DNA from: Latilactobacillus fragifolii | Lineage (GTDB): Bacteria; Bacillota; Bacilli; Lactobacillales; Lactobacillaceae | Assembly (NCBI RefSeq): GCF_905332535.1 | Contig: NZ_CAJOCF010000005.1 | Span: 59,938-123,937, forward strand | Direction: 5' to 3' | DNA: 64,000 nt | Shown: in pieces, positions 37,132 to 45,690 of the stretch | How the letters are laid out: every line of letters starts with the position of its first letter | Position numbering within the stretch: the first letter of the stretch is position 1 | Notes under the pieces: model-generated | Database searches by the model: none | The model's input: only the letters and a program-made list of their open reading frames with translations | What the model was told of the DNA's origin: nothing | Made by a program: the position numbers and the translations under genes

Positions 37132-38370
37132 GTGCGACTATCTCCAATTCAGCAGTTAATGGCCTTGCAATCGGCCTTAATAACACAATGGAATGAGGCG
37201 GCCAGTGAACAGATTGCCAATTTCGATTTACCGATTGTGCGTGGGCAATTACTATTGGCATTGCATGCGCGCCACCAGCTAACATTATCGACGCAACAAC
37301 GCACAATGATTCAACGCGCCATCATCACGACCATGGCAACTAAAACCGATGGCGCCGAGTTGACGCGCCTTTGGCGGCAAACACTACCGCAACGGTATCG
37401 AATTGTTAATCAGGCGGAAGTAGTGGCCCATTTTGAACAGTTAGAGCGTGCTAATTGGGATGTGGCGAGTTTACGCGCTTATGCCATCTATTTAACGGAG
37501 CAACTTGCTGCGCAACCAACAGCGCTCAAAACTATTTTACAACGTAATTGGCAAGCCTTGCATCAAGTCGGCTCAGCACTTTATCAGGTGCTTTTTGCAG
37601 CATATGGGGATCAAACTGCCCAACCAGTGATTAATAATCAACGGCTTAATTTAGTGCTGACCCATTTAGGGGCGCAGTTGGATGCGCATGCGTTTTTGCA
37701 ATTGACGGCGCACGATTATCAGCTTGACCCAGAATTAGCGCCTGATGCCCCTTTTTTAGCGACCTTCGCGCAAAGTGTGCAACGGGCGTTTGCTGGTCGT
37801 ATTTTAACCGATCAACGGATTCACCAATTGAGAATGTATTTTGACCGGCAGAACCTGCGCTATATTCGCCGCTATTTTCAACAATCTGGGGAAACAGATG
37901 AGCAAGCCTTAAGGCGGTTTGTGCAAAAACGGCAAGCAACCCAACCGCATTATTGGCTACGACGTGAACCAGCTCGGCTCCATAATAAATACCGTCACAA
38001 CCAGCAACCCTCAACACCGTGGAATCGTAAGCGACTGACACCGGATTTTCATAGTGAATTTATTTTAGCGCCGTCTGGGACATTCATCAGTCAATGGCAA
38101 GTGCTTAAAGTAAAAGCGGATGGTTTGATTGATAGTAATCCTGCCCATTATCATCTCGATGATTGGACCAGTCAGCAATTGCTAAACGGCGAATCGTTTA
38201 ATTACGCTAATCGAAATAATCGGCAACACGCCTATTTGGATAGTAAACCACCGCTGCAAAATGATCATGCCCTGCGCAAAGCGGCGTTTAAAGGGTGGCG
38301 AAGTCCAACTAAGCAACAATATCAGCCTGATGATAAACAAATTGATGACTATTCACAGTGGTATCCTTAA
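37132..38370 (+). CDS. Uncharacterised protein, DUF3114-like C-terminal part
   Basis: 412 residues from GTG 37132 (GAGGAG 8 bases upstream). It is Gln/Arg/His rich, with no signal or membrane segments. The first 250 residues look helical. The C-terminal 130, with '[18 protein letters not shown]', '[15 protein letters not shown]', 'NGESFNYA' and '[13 protein letters not shown]', resemble, from memory, the DUF3114 family of streptococci and lactobacilli. Function unknown. It sits alone between terminators. Confidence 0.7.
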   Translation: MRLSPIQQLMALQSALITQWNEAASEQIANFDLPIVRGQLLLALHARHQLTLSTQQRTMIQRAIITTMATKTDGAELTRLWRQTLPQRYRIVNQAEVVAHFEQLERANWDVASLRAYAIYLTEQLAAQPTALKTILQRNWQALHQVGSALYQVLFAAYGDQTAQPVINNQRLNLVLTHLGAQLDAHAFLQLTAHDYQLDPELAPDAPFLATFAQSVQRAFAGRILTDQRIHQLRMYFDRQNLRYIRRYFQQSGETDEQALRRFVQKRQATQPHYWLRREPARLHNKYRHNQQPSTPWNRKRLTPDFHSEFILAPSGTFISQWQVLKVKADGLIDSNPAHYHLDDWTSQQLLNGESFNYANRNNRQHAYLDSKPPLQNDHALRKAAFKGWRSPTKQQYQPDDKQIDDYSQWYP

Positions 38371-38492
38371 CCAGCCGTTCATCAGTTTTGGGGCTTTTTA
38401 GAAACTATGGTACAATATTGCGTAGTATTTTAAGTCATAACTAAAAAAAGCGTGCGCAAAAGCGTGCACAGAGTAATAGGAGTTATTGATCA

Positions 38493-39872
38493 ATGAAAAT
38501 GCAGTTGGGTGAAATTGCGCGAGTCACTGGGGCTAAAAACGAGATTGAACAGTGGGCAACGATTGAAGTGACGAATGTTGCGTTTGACGCACGTCAATTA
38601 AATAAGGGCGCTTTGTTTGTACCATTAGCCGGGACGCGTGACGGTCACGACTTTGTTGGGCAAGCTAAGGAAAATGGGGCAGTGGCGACTTTTTGGGCGG
38701 CCAATCATGATGCACTGCCAACCGATTTTCCCGTATTAGTGGTTGCAGATCCACTAGCGGCCTATCAGAAATTAGCGATGCATTATCTCCAGAAAATTAA
38801 TCCCAAGGTGGTTGCGATTACTGGTAGTAATGGTAAAACAACGACGAAAGATATGACAGCGGCGGTCTTGGGGAGTCAATACAATATGCACAAGACGCAA
38901 GCAAACTTTAATAATGAAATTGGTGTGCCGCAAACGATTTTATCGATGGAAGCCAATACTGAAATTTTAGTAATTGAAATGGGAATGGACCGCCCTGGTC
39001 AATTGACAGCACTTAGTGAATTAGCTATGCCAGATGTGGCGGTGATTACGATGATTGGTGAAGCACATATCGAGTTTTTCAAGTCGCGCGATAAGATTGC
39101 CGATGCCAAGATGGAAATCACGAATGGGCTTAAAGAAGATGGCTTATTAATTTATGCTGGTGATGAACCGCTATTGAATGAACGAATTGGTGAACTGACA
39201 ACCAAGACATTCGGTAATTTGACGACTAACGACCTATACCCGTTACAAGTCCGCGCTGGTGAAACGAAAACGGCATTCAAGTTGAATGCTTGGCCAGACA
39301 TAACGTTTACAATCCCGATGATGGGCGCCTATAACGTCAATAATGCATTGGCCGCCATCTTAGTTGGGCAACAATTCCATATTAAACCAGAACTGATGAA
39401 AAAAGCCTTGGCGAATTTCGAAGTCACGAGCAATCGAACAGAATGGCTTGTTGGTCAAAAGGGCGAACGGATATTAAGTGATGTGTATAATTCAAATCCT
39501 ACGGCAGCTAAAGAGGTTTTACACAACTTTAGTCATTTTGAGACTGATGGGCGTCGAATTGCTGTCTTAGGTGATATGTTAGAATTAGGAACTGCGAGCA
39601 AAAAACTACACGAAAGCTTGGCACAAGAATTAGATCCGACGATGATTCAAGATGTTTTCCTATTTGGTGATGAAATTGAACCGTTATACATGACATTAAA
39701 AGAACGTTATCCAGCAGCACATTTACACTACTTTAACCGCCAAGAACAGGCTGCATTAATTGCCAGCTTGCAAGCGACAATCCAATCCAACGATTTAGTT
39801 GTTTTGAAGGCAAGTCACGGCTTACATTTAGAAAAAGTGGTGGCTGCTTTACAAGATACTGAAACGAATTAA
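38493..39872 (+). CDS. murF: UDP-N-acetylmuramoyl-tripeptide--D-alanyl-D-alanine ligase
   Basis: 459-residue Mur ligase that adds D-Ala-D-Ala to the UDP-MurNAc tripeptide, the last cytoplasmic precursor step. ATP loop AITGSNGKTTTKD at about 108-120, 'NNEIGVPQTIL', 'IEMGMDRPGQL' and the C-terminal YNSNPTAAKE are typical. AGGAG lies about 11 bases ahead. Alanine racemase, which supplies D-Ala, is encoded 2.3 kb downstream. Confidence 0.97.
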   Translation: MKMQLGEIARVTGAKNEIEQWATIEVTNVAFDARQLNKGALFVPLAGTRDGHDFVGQAKENGAVATFWAANHDALPTDFPVLVVADPLAAYQKLAMHYLQKINPKVVAITGSNGKTTTKDMTAAVLGSQYNMHKTQANFNNEIGVPQTILSMEANTEILVIEMGMDRPGQLTALSELAMPDVAVITMIGEAHIEFFKSRDKIADAKMEITNGLKEDGLLIYAGDEPLLNERIGELTTKTFGNLTTNDLYPLQVRAGETKTAFKLNAWPDITFTIPMMGAYNVNNALAAILVGQQFHIKPELMKKALANFEVTSNRTEWLVGQKGERILSDVYNSNPTAAKEVLHNFSHFETDGRRIAVLGDMLELGTASKKLHESLAQELDPTMIQDVFLFGDEIEPLYMTLKERYPAAHLHYFNRQEQAALIASLQATIQSNDLVVLKASHGLHLEKVVAALQDTETN

Positions 39873-40122
39873 TGATTAACAATTGATAGACAACGGCACC
39901 GATCCGCTGTTTAGCGATTGAAGCTATAACATTCGATTAACAATTAGCGGATTTTCGTTTGCTAATTAAGGTATAGCATGATAAGCTATTAAGGAGCTTT
40001 TTTAGTGAAAAAGGCTTTTGAAAACAATTATATTACAAGACAGATTTTTGAAAATGGTGCAATTGACGAAGTGGACCTGTTTTGTAATGGTATGTTTTTT
40101 ACAAAACAAGGAGGAACACTAT
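39873..40122 (+). promoter_or_regulatory. Long structured leader of cshA
   Basis: 250 bases between murF and cshA. It holds a TAGC/GCTA plus AGCT/AGCTTTTTT pair of small alternative hairpins (39973-40003), a short ORF with good ribosome site (40005), and a hairpin TTTTGTAA/TTACAAAA (40080-40106) that ends one base before the cshA AAGGAGG. Long structured leaders are usual for cold-induced RNA helicase genes. Confidence 0.5.
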
Positions 40123-40187
40123 TTGAAATTTGCAGAACTAGGTTTATCAGAACCAATTATGAAGGCCATCGAACGCGCTGGCTTTGA
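40005..40187 (+). CDS. Possible leader peptide overlapping the cshA start
   Basis: GTG start with AAGGAG (39991-39996) 8 bases upstream; 60 codons, beginning MKKAFENNYITRQIFENG and ending 64 bases inside cshA in another frame. Translation would unfold the hairpin at 40080-40106 and place ribosomes across the helicase start. No known family. It could be a regulatory leader ORF or chance. Confidence 0.35.
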   Translation: MKKAFENNYITRQIFENGAIDEVDLFCNGMFFTKQGGTLFEICRTRFIRTNYEGHRTRWL

Positions 40188-41673
40188 AGAAGCAACACCC
40201 ATCCAAAGTGAAACAATTCCATTGGCATTAGCTGGTAAGGATGTTATCGGGCAAGCACAAACAGGGACCGGTAAGACTGCCGCTTTTGGGTTACCAATCT
40301 TACAAAACTTAGACTTAGACAATCCTAACATTCAAGCATTGATTATTTCACCAACTCGTGAATTAGCAATTCAAACCCAAGAAGAACTTTATCGCTTAGG
40401 TCGCGACCGTAAAGCGAAAGTCCAAGTGGTCTACGGTGGGGCAGACATTCGGCGTCAAATCCGTTCTTTAAAAGATCACCCACAAATTCTTGTTGGGACT
40501 CCGGGGCGTTTATTGGATCATATCAACCGGCGGACAGTTAAATTAGACCACGTGAAAACATTGGTCTTGGATGAAGCTGATGAAATGTTGGACATGGGCT
40601 TTGTCGATGATATTGAAAGTATTATCAAACAAGTGCCAGACCAACGGCAAACGCTGTTGTTCTCAGCAACATTGCCAGCTCCAATCATGAAAATCGGTAA
40701 GAGTTTCATGACTAATCCTGAAATGATTAAAGTAAAGTCCAAAGAATTGACGGCTGACTTAATCGATCAATACTATGTTCGGGCAAAGGACTTTGAAAAA
40801 TTCGACATTATGACGCGTTTATTCGATGTTCAATCTCCTGAATTAACATTAATCTTTGGCCGGACAAAACGCCGTGTTGATGAATTAACACGTGGTTTGA
40901 AGGCCCGTGGTTATAATGCTGAAGGGATCCATGGTGATTTATCACAACAAAAACGGATGAGTGTCTTGAAATCATTCAAGGCTGGCCGTTTAGACATCTT
41001 AGTGGCAACCGATGTTGCTGCCCGGGGGCTTGATATCTCAGGTGTAACCCATGTTTATAACTACGATATTCCTCAAGATCCTGATAGCTATGTTCACCGG
41101 ATTGGCCGGACAGGGCGTGCCGGTAAGTCAGGTGTTTCTGTCACATTTGTAACACCAAATGAAATGGAATACTTGCATATCATTGAAAACTTAACCAAGA
41201 AACGGATGTTACCATTACAACCACCGACAGAAAAAGAAGCCTTTAAGGGCCAATTAGCTGCAGCGGTTGCCGACATCAATTCAATGATTGAAAAAGGCCA
41301 GTTGGCTAAATTCAGTGAAGAAGCTGAAGAATTATTGAAACAATTCTCGGATGTTGAATTAGCTTCAGTTCTGTTGAAGACAATCAGCAAAGAATCAGTG
41401 CCGGTTAAGATTACGCCAGAACGCCCATTGCCTTCACGTAAAAAAGGTGGCAATCGTAGCGGCAACCGGAATGGTGGCGGCAATCGTCGTGGCGGCTATC
41501 GCGGTGGTAATCGTCGTGGAAATGGCGATGGCAAACGTCGCGGTAACGACAACAAAGATGGCCGTCGCAATAGCGGTAACGGCGATAGTAGCAAACGGCG
41601 TAGTAATGACAGTCGTAAGAAGACTGATGGCCGTTCAAAACGGAACTTTACAATTCGCACAAACGATAAATAA
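40123..41673 (+). CDS. cshA: DEAD-box ATP-dependent RNA helicase
   Basis: 516 residues from TTG 40123 (AAGGAGG 8 bases upstream; product begins MKFAELGLSEPIMKAIERAG). Motifs: Q-motif ATPIQ about 24-28, AQTGTGKT 45-52, PTRELAIQ, DEAD at 150-153, SATLP, 'ATDVAARGLD', 'HRIGRTGR'. The last 75 residues are an Arg/Gly/Asn-rich, basic disordered tail (GNRSGNRNGGGNRRGG...), as in CshA/DeaD RNA helicases for ribosome assembly and mRNA decay, especially in cold. An in-frame ATG at 40018 has no ribosome site. Confidence 0.95.
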   Translation: MKFAELGLSEPIMKAIERAGFEEATPIQSETIPLALAGKDVIGQAQTGTGKTAAFGLPILQNLDLDNPNIQALIISPTRELAIQTQEELYRLGRDRKAKVQVVYGGADIRRQIRSLKDHPQILVGTPGRLLDHINRRTVKLDHVKTLVLDEADEMLDMGFVDDIESIIKQVPDQRQTLLFSATLPAPIMKIGKSFMTNPEMIKVKSKELTADLIDQYYVRAKDFEKFDIMTRLFDVQSPELTLIFGRTKRRVDELTRGLKARGYNAEGIHGDLSQQKRMSVLKSFKAGRLDILVATDVAARGLDISGVTHVYNYDIPQDPDSYVHRIGRTGRAGKSGVSVTFVTPNEMEYLHIIENLTKKRMLPLQPPTEKEAFKGQLAAAVADINSMIEKGQLAKFSEEAEELLKQFSDVELASVLLKTISKESVPVKITPERPLPSRKKGGNRSGNRNGGGNRRGGYRGGNRRGNGDGKRRGNDNKDGRRNSGNGDSSKRRSNDSRKKTDGRSKRNFTIRTNDK

Positions 41674-41682
41674 GCTTTTTTT

Positions 41683-41723
41683 AAAACAGCGGTTGGCCAA
41701 CTTGGTCGGCGGCTGTTTTTTTT
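41683..41723 (+). terminator. Terminator after cshA
   Basis: AAAACAGC (41683-41690) with GCTGTTTT (41712-41719), an imperfect inner stem, then T-run. Confidence 0.8.
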
Positions 41724-41732
41724 ACATGCTAA

Positions 41733-41779
41733 TTGTGACAGAGATGTAAGTTCTGTCGCAACCTTTTTTGTGGTACACT
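41733..41779 (+). promoter_or_regulatory. Inverted repeat overlapping the acpS promoter
   Basis: TTGTGACAGA (41733-41742) and TCTGTCGCAA (41752-41761) are inverted with one mismatch. TTCTGT (41751-41756), 17-base spacer, TACACT (41774-41779) is a plausible promoter overlapping the right arm. CCTTTTTT follows the repeat, so it may instead be a second terminator for cshA. Confidence 0.4.
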
Positions 41780-41812
41780 AATTGAAAATAGGGTGAACTA
41801 GGGGCGAAGCCG

Positions 41813-42166
41813 ATGATTGCTGGATTAGGCATTGATTTAGCCGAAATTGATCGATTTGAAAAAGCACAGAGCAAGAATAGTCATTTTGCTGAAAAAGTAT
41901 TGACGGCCAATGAATTGGCATTGTTTCGGCGTTACACGGGGCGCCGGGCGTTCGAATTTTTGGCGGGGCGGTTTGCGGTAAAGGAAGCTTTTAGTAAAGC
42001 CTATGGGACTGGGATTGGCCCAGTGCCACTACAAGCAATTGAAACGTTAAACGATGTAAAGGGCAAACCGTACATCAAGCAAGATTTATTTGAAGGTGCC
42101 GTCCATGTATCGCTTTCGCATACAACGACGTTAGTGATGGCAGAAGTTATTTTAGAAAGAGGTTGA
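41813..42166 (+). CDS. acpS: Holo-[acyl-carrier-protein] synthase
   Basis: 117 residues, usual AcpS length. MIAGLGIDLAEIDRF holds the Mg-binding Asp8; FLAGRFAVKEAFSKA has the second acidic ligand; 'VHVSLSHTTTLVMAEVI' closes the fold. It attaches 4'-phosphopantetheine from CoA to apo-ACP. The acpS-alr-mazEF order is the same as in Bacillus. Confidence 0.96.
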   Translation: MIAGLGIDLAEIDRFEKAQSKNSHFAEKVLTANELALFRRYTGRRAFEFLAGRFAVKEAFSKAYGTGIGPVPLQAIETLNDVKGKPYIKQDLFEGAVHVSLSHTTTLVMAEVILERG

Positions 42167-42170
42167 GACG

Positions 42171-43313
42171 ATGACAGTCGGCTACTTACGACCAACACGC
42201 ATTCTAGTTGATCAAAACGCAATTTATGAAAACATTCAAAATGAATTAAAGGATTTAAACGGCACCGATGCGGTGATTTTTCCGGTGTTAAAAGCCAATG
42301 CTTATGGTCACGGCATGATTCCTGTTGCAGAAGTGGCCCAAGCAGCTGGTGCCGCAGGCTTTTGTGTGGCTATTTTAGATGAGGCCTTAGCTTTACGGCG
42401 GGCTAATTTTACGGAACCAATCTTAGTGCTTGGGATTACTCAACCAACTGAAATCGAATTAGTAATTGCTAACCAAATCTCCATCACAGTAGGATCATTA
42501 AAATGGCTACAAGCGGCTTACAAAATTGCTAAACAAATGCCTTATCCACAACCAATGCACATTCATTTGAGTGTCGATAGTGGTATGGGACGAATTGGCT
42601 TTAGAGATGCGACTGAATTATTAGCAGCGGCCACATTTATTAAAACCCACGCTAAATATTTCGATTTAGAAGGGATTTTTACCCATTTTGCCACTGCGGA
42701 TGATCCTGATGATACTTATTTTAAAGAACAAAGTGCCCGGTTCAATGAACTAGTGGCCGTGTTGCCGCAACGGCCACGATTTGTTCATGTTTCGAATTCA
42801 GCCACGAGTTTATGGCATTCTGCTTGCAATGAGAATTTAATTCGAATGGGAATTAGTATGTACGGATTGAATCCTTCCGGCAATGCGATTCCTGAATTAC
42901 CGTATGCACTGAAACCGGCGCTAAGTCTCGAATCAGAATTGGTCTTTGTTAAGCAAGTTGAAGCTGGCAGCAAGATTGGTTACGGTGCCACTTATGAAGC
43001 CAAAGAAGATGAGTGGATTGGTACGGTGCCGATTGGCTATGCCGATGGCTGGTCCAGACGGATGCAAGGGTCAACTGTTTTGGTGGATGGGCACCGATGT
43101 GAAATTGTCGGCCGGGTCTGCATGGATCAATTGATGATTCGGTTGCCTAAGCAATATCCAGAGGGGACCAAAGTGGTTTTTGTTGGTAAAAGTGGTGATG
43201 ACGAGATTACTTTACAAGAAATCGCAGATTATGCGGGGACAATTCACTATGAAATTATCTGTGGTTTATCTGATCGGTTACCACGGGTTTATAGTGGGCT
43301 TGATGAACATTAA
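42171..43313 (+). CDS. alr: Alanine racemase
   Basis: 380-residue fold-type III PLP enzyme. Lys41 in VLKANAYGHG binds PLP; IGYGATYEA holds the catalytic Tyr on the other subunit's face; 'VSNSAT' and 'RVCMDQLMI' are conserved. It interconverts L- and D-Ala for peptidoglycan (with MurF) and teichoic acids. It starts four bases after acpS with AGAGG upstream. Confidence 0.97.
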   Translation: MTVGYLRPTRILVDQNAIYENIQNELKDLNGTDAVIFPVLKANAYGHGMIPVAEVAQAAGAAGFCVAILDEALALRRANFTEPILVLGITQPTEIELVIANQISITVGSLKWLQAAYKIAKQMPYPQPMHIHLSVDSGMGRIGFRDATELLAAATFIKTHAKYFDLEGIFTHFATADDPDDTYFKEQSARFNELVAVLPQRPRFVHVSNSATSLWHSACNENLIRMGISMYGLNPSGNAIPELPYALKPALSLESELVFVKQVEAGSKIGYGATYEAKEDEWIGTVPIGYADGWSRRMQGSTVLVDGHRCEIVGRVCMDQLMIRLPKQYPEGTKVVFVGKSGDDEITLQEIADYAGTIHYEIICGLSDRLPRVYSGLDEH

Positions 43314-43324
43314 GGATTAAGAAT

Positions 43325-43352
43325 TTGATTATCGCCAGTTCTGTGGTAGGAT
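43325..43352 (+). promoter_or_regulatory. Possible promoter of mazEF
   Basis: TTGATT (43325-43330), 16-base spacer, TAGGAT (43347-43352), 39 bases before the antitoxin start. Readthrough from alr is also possible. Confidence 0.35.
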
Positions 43353-43390
43353 GGATAAAGGTTAAAGTGTTGATTCGGAGGTTGATGGAG

Positions 43391-43651
43391 ATGAAAGCTA
43401 ACCGTGAACAACTATCCGTTAAATTAGACGTTGAGTTGGTCCAAGCAATTAAGCAGTATTGTGAGGTGTATGCCCTTGATGAGAACGATTTAATTCAAGA
43501 TGCACTCCACGAATTCATGGCGACTAGACAGGCCAAAGTCGATCATGTCATTAACGGGTACGCTGAGATGGCTAGCATCAATAGTCAAATTGCAGCTGAA
43601 TTTAACGCTTGCGAAAGTGAGGCATACGCACACATTCGCATAGTTGATTGA
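43391..43651 (+). CDS. mazE: MazE-like antitoxin (ribbon-helix-helix)
   Basis: 86 residues. N-terminal 'REQLSVKLDVELVQAIKQYC' is a ribbon-helix-helix DNA-binding unit; the C-terminal part would wrap the toxin. By position and the downstream toxin it is the equivalent of Bacillus EndoAI/NdoAI. ATG 43391 lies 9 bases after GGAGG; upstream in-frame starts (43325, 43385) precede or overlap that site. Confidence 0.87.
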   Translation: MKANREQLSVKLDVELVQAIKQYCEVYALDENDLIQDALHEFMATRQAKVDHVINGYAEMASINSQIAAEFNACESEAYAHIRIVD

Positions 43652-43672
43652 TCCTAATTGGAGGGAGAACAA

Positions 43673-44038
43673 GTGGGAGCATTAATACAGCGTGGCGATA
43701 TTTTTTATGCGGATTTATCACCAGTGGTCGGTTCAGAACAAGGGGGCATGCGTCCTGTTTTAATCATTCAAAATGACGTGGGTAATCACCATAGTCCCAC
43801 TGTAATCGTTGCCGCGATTACAGCAAAAATTCAAAAGCCGAAATTACCAACACACGTTGGGATTACGGCAAAGGACAATGGCGTCGAACGCGACTCCGTG
43901 ATTTTGTTAGAACAGATACGAACGATTGACAAGCAGCGCCTGAAAGATCACGTCACTCACTTAGTGGCGGATAAGATGGCGCAAGTTGATCGGGCGCTCA
44001 CCATTAGTGTTGGACTTAAACCGGTCTTAAATCCTTAA
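43673..44038 (+). CDS. mazF: MazF/EndoA endoribonuclease toxin
   Basis: 121 residues, very like Bacillus Endo[67 protein letters not shown]. It cleaves mRNA at short sequence motifs (UACAU in the Bacillus relatives) when free of antitoxin. The conserved Arg of 'RPVLI' and the Thr of 'VAAIT' are present, so it appears functional. GTG start with GGAGGGAG upstream, 21 bases after mazE. Confidence 0.95.
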   Translation: MGALIQRGDIFYADLSPVVGSEQGGMRPVLIIQNDVGNHHSPTVIVAAITAKIQKPKLPTHVGITAKDNGVERDSVILLEQIRTIDKQRLKDHVTHLVADKMAQVDRALTISVGLKPVLNP

Positions 44039-44059
44039 TACATAAATACCCAAGAAGAA

Positions 44060-44093
44060 AGAACCCACTTACAAAAGCGGGTTCTCTTTTTTT
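44060..44093 (+). terminator. Terminator after mazF
   Basis: AGAACCC (44060-44066) with GGGTTCT (44079-44085), then C and a T-run. Confidence 0.85.
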
Positions 44094-44098
44094 AACCT

Positions 44099-44127
44099 TT
44101 ATCAGCAGCTGTTAAGTATGATATGAT
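44099..44127 (+). promoter_or_regulatory. Promoter of queT
   Basis: TTATCA (44099-44104), 17-base spacer, TATGAT (44122-44127). Confidence 0.5.
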
Positions 44128-44145
44128 GGTAGCTGTTCGAAAAAA

Positions 44146-44183
44146 CGTGGTTCGTAACCATCCCACGCAAAAAAACTAGGAGG
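44146..44183 (+). promoter_or_regulatory. preQ1-I riboswitch (translational)
   Basis: CGTGG (44146-44150) pairs with CCACG (44163-44167) around a TTCGTAACCAT loop, followed by an A-rich CAAAAAAA tail and CTAGGAGG. This is the preQ1-I layout: the tail folds back as an H-type pseudoknot with the loop when preQ1 binds, sequestering the ribosome site. The gene served, queT, is the expected target. Confidence 0.88.
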
Positions 44184-44191
44184 ATTCAAAA

Positions 44192-44719
44192 ATGACGAAT
44201 CAAAGTCGATTAAAAACGGTGATTCTAAACGGATTGGTGGCAGCACTGTACGTTGTTTTATCGTTATTCCCAGGGATGTTGGGATTTGCTTCAGGGGCCA
44301 TCCAATTTAGAATTTCGGAAGGCTTAAACCATTTGGTGGTTTTCAATAAGAAATATCTATGGGGCGTTTTCGGTGGGGTAGTAGTGTTTAATTTCTTTTT
44401 TAGTTCTGAAAATAAGTTACTTGATACGCTTTTTGGGGGCGGCCAAACCTTATTGGCACTACTGGTATTAACCCTTGTGATGCCTTATTTAAAACAAACT
44501 TGGCAAAAAATGGTGGTCAACATTCTCTTGTTCACCGTTTCGATGTGTCTGATTGCCTGGATGCTAGTGTTAACAGGTTCAACTGCTAGCACGCACCTTC
44601 CATTCTGGCCAACGTATATCTCGTTAGCGCTATCAGAAGCGCTCATTATGGCGATCACCGCACCAATCATGTATGCTGTGGATAAAGTTGTGCACTTTGA
44701 TGCGCAAATAAAATCATAA
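44192..44719 (+). CDS. queT: QueT-type ECF transporter substrate-binding membrane protein
   Basis: 175 residues with about five or six membrane helices; 'LVAALYVVLSLFPGMLGFASGAIQFRISEGLNHLVVF' type N-terminus is the QueT (DUF988) family. QueT is the S component that works with a shared ECF energy module to import a queuosine precursor such as preQ1. The preQ1-I riboswitch directly upstream supports that substrate. Monocistronic with its own terminator. Confidence 0.92.
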   Translation: MTNQSRLKTVILNGLVAALYVVLSLFPGMLGFASGAIQFRISEGLNHLVVFNKKYLWGVFGGVVVFNFFFSSENKLLDTLFGGGQTLLALLVLTLVMPYLKQTWQKMVVNILLFTVSMCLIAWMLVLTGSTASTHLPFWPTYISLALSEALIMAITAPIMYAVDKVVHFDAQIKS

Positions 44720-44724
44720 ACATT

Positions 44725-44759
44725 AAAAAAGGGCAGTCCTGATTAGGACTGCCCTTTTT
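44725..44759. terminator. Bidirectional terminator, queT and CBS gene
   Basis: AAAAAAGGGCAGTCC (44725-44739) pairs perfectly with GGACTGCCCTTTTT (44746-44759). Confidence 0.94.
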
Positions 44760-44763
44760 GGCG

Positions 44764-45441
44764 TTAAACTAAATCATCAAGTTTAGAATCATCCCGTAGC
44801 GCTTTACCGGACTGTAAATCATCGATTTCAGGCACCCGGTAGCCTTTTTTCTCGAGCTTATAAACAATCTTTTTCAAAATCTCGAGATCAAGTCCGGCAG
44901 GTAAGGTGAAAAGGGTTCGGCGAACAAATTCATCTTGTTTAGCATCTAAAGTGATGCAACTGGCGATTGAGGTGTATTTAGCAATGATTTTCGACATGGC
45001 AACTAAATCACCTTGTTCACCAGAAGAAAGCACAGTAAGTACATAACTACTTAATTCGAGGTTCCAGGCTTCAGAAAGCATGTTTAATAACGTGCTGTGC
45101 GTGAGAATTCCGTAAAAATTGCTATCTTCGTCTAACACGGCGATGTATGGCAAATCTTTAATGTTAAAGAACACTTTGAAAAAAGGAGCATCAACTGGAA
45201 TATACTTAGTCATGTTCTTTAATAAGCTGGTCACAGGAAGTTGCATATCGCCCCCTTGCGATTTATGCCGATAGATGTGCATCTTATAGATGTTACCGCG
45301 AAAGATTTTACCGCTGGCATCTAGGACGGGAACACAACGGTAACCAGACTCTTCTAGTAGTTGTAATGCTTCTTCTAAGGTCACCGATTCAACAATCGTG
45401 GTGAGACGTTCTTTAGGTAAAACTAGGGATTTAATGAGCAT
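44764..45441 (-). CDS. CBS-domain protein (possible c-di-AMP-binding CbpA/CbpB type)
   Basis: 225 residues: a pair of CBS domains (about 10-65 and 70-130; 'SGYRCVPVLDASGKIFRG', 'LPYIAVLDEDSNFYGIL') and a C-terminal ACT-like domain ('SSYVLTVLSSGEQGDLVAMSKIIAKY'). In Listeria and lactobacilli such stand-alone CBS proteins bind cyclic di-AMP or adenosine nucleotides and report them to partners. Nucleotide identity is not shown by sequence. AAGGAG lies upstream; single gene. Confidence 0.82.
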   Translation of the reverse strand: MLIKSLVLPKERLTTIVESVTLEEALQLLEESGYRCVPVLDASGKIFRGNIYKMHIYRHKSQGGDMQLPVTSLLKNMTKYIPVDAPFFKVFFNIKDLPYIAVLDEDSNFYGILTHSTLLNMLSEAWNLELSSYVLTVLSSGEQGDLVAMSKIIAKYTSIASCITLDAKQDEFVRRTLFTLPAGLDLEILKKIVYKLEKKGYRVPEIDDLQSGKALRDDSKLDDLV

Positions 45442-45690
45442 AGTTTTTCTCCTTAGATTAAAATTCTCTCATATACTAATGTTATCATAGCATACCACTG
45501 AGCAGATTAAAATAACTAGTTTTTCGACTTAGCGAAAACTTGATTAGTAATCGATGAGAAAAAACGTGAAAACTAAGCAAAAAAAACCGGGATAAAAAAT
45601 CATTTTATCCCGGTTGGCGATTTGATAGTTGCCCTTAGTTTTTTGTAATCTGCATTGTCAGTTAGCAGATAAGCGGTAACGCACAAGATT
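45442..45690. other. Intergenic region between CBS gene and L,D-transpeptidase
   Basis: About 250 bases; apart from the terminator at 45585-45615 I see nothing identifiable. It must contain the leftward CBS-gene promoter, which is not clear. Confidence 0.5.
45585..45615 (-). terminator. Terminator of the L,D-transpeptidase gene
   Basis: AACCGGGATAAAA with TTTTATCCCGGTT; the minus-strand transcript ends in eight T. Confidence 0.92.

Noticed and set aside
37646..38041. 131-codon leftward ORF in the DUF3114-like gene
   Set aside because: Antisense to a rightward gene with a good start; no ribosome site or family match.
41094..41638. Leftward ORFs of 129 and 75 codons and a rightward 100-codon ORF over the cshA tail
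   Set aside because: They mirror the Arg/Gly-rich repeats of cshA; the reading frames are open because of low-complexity composition.
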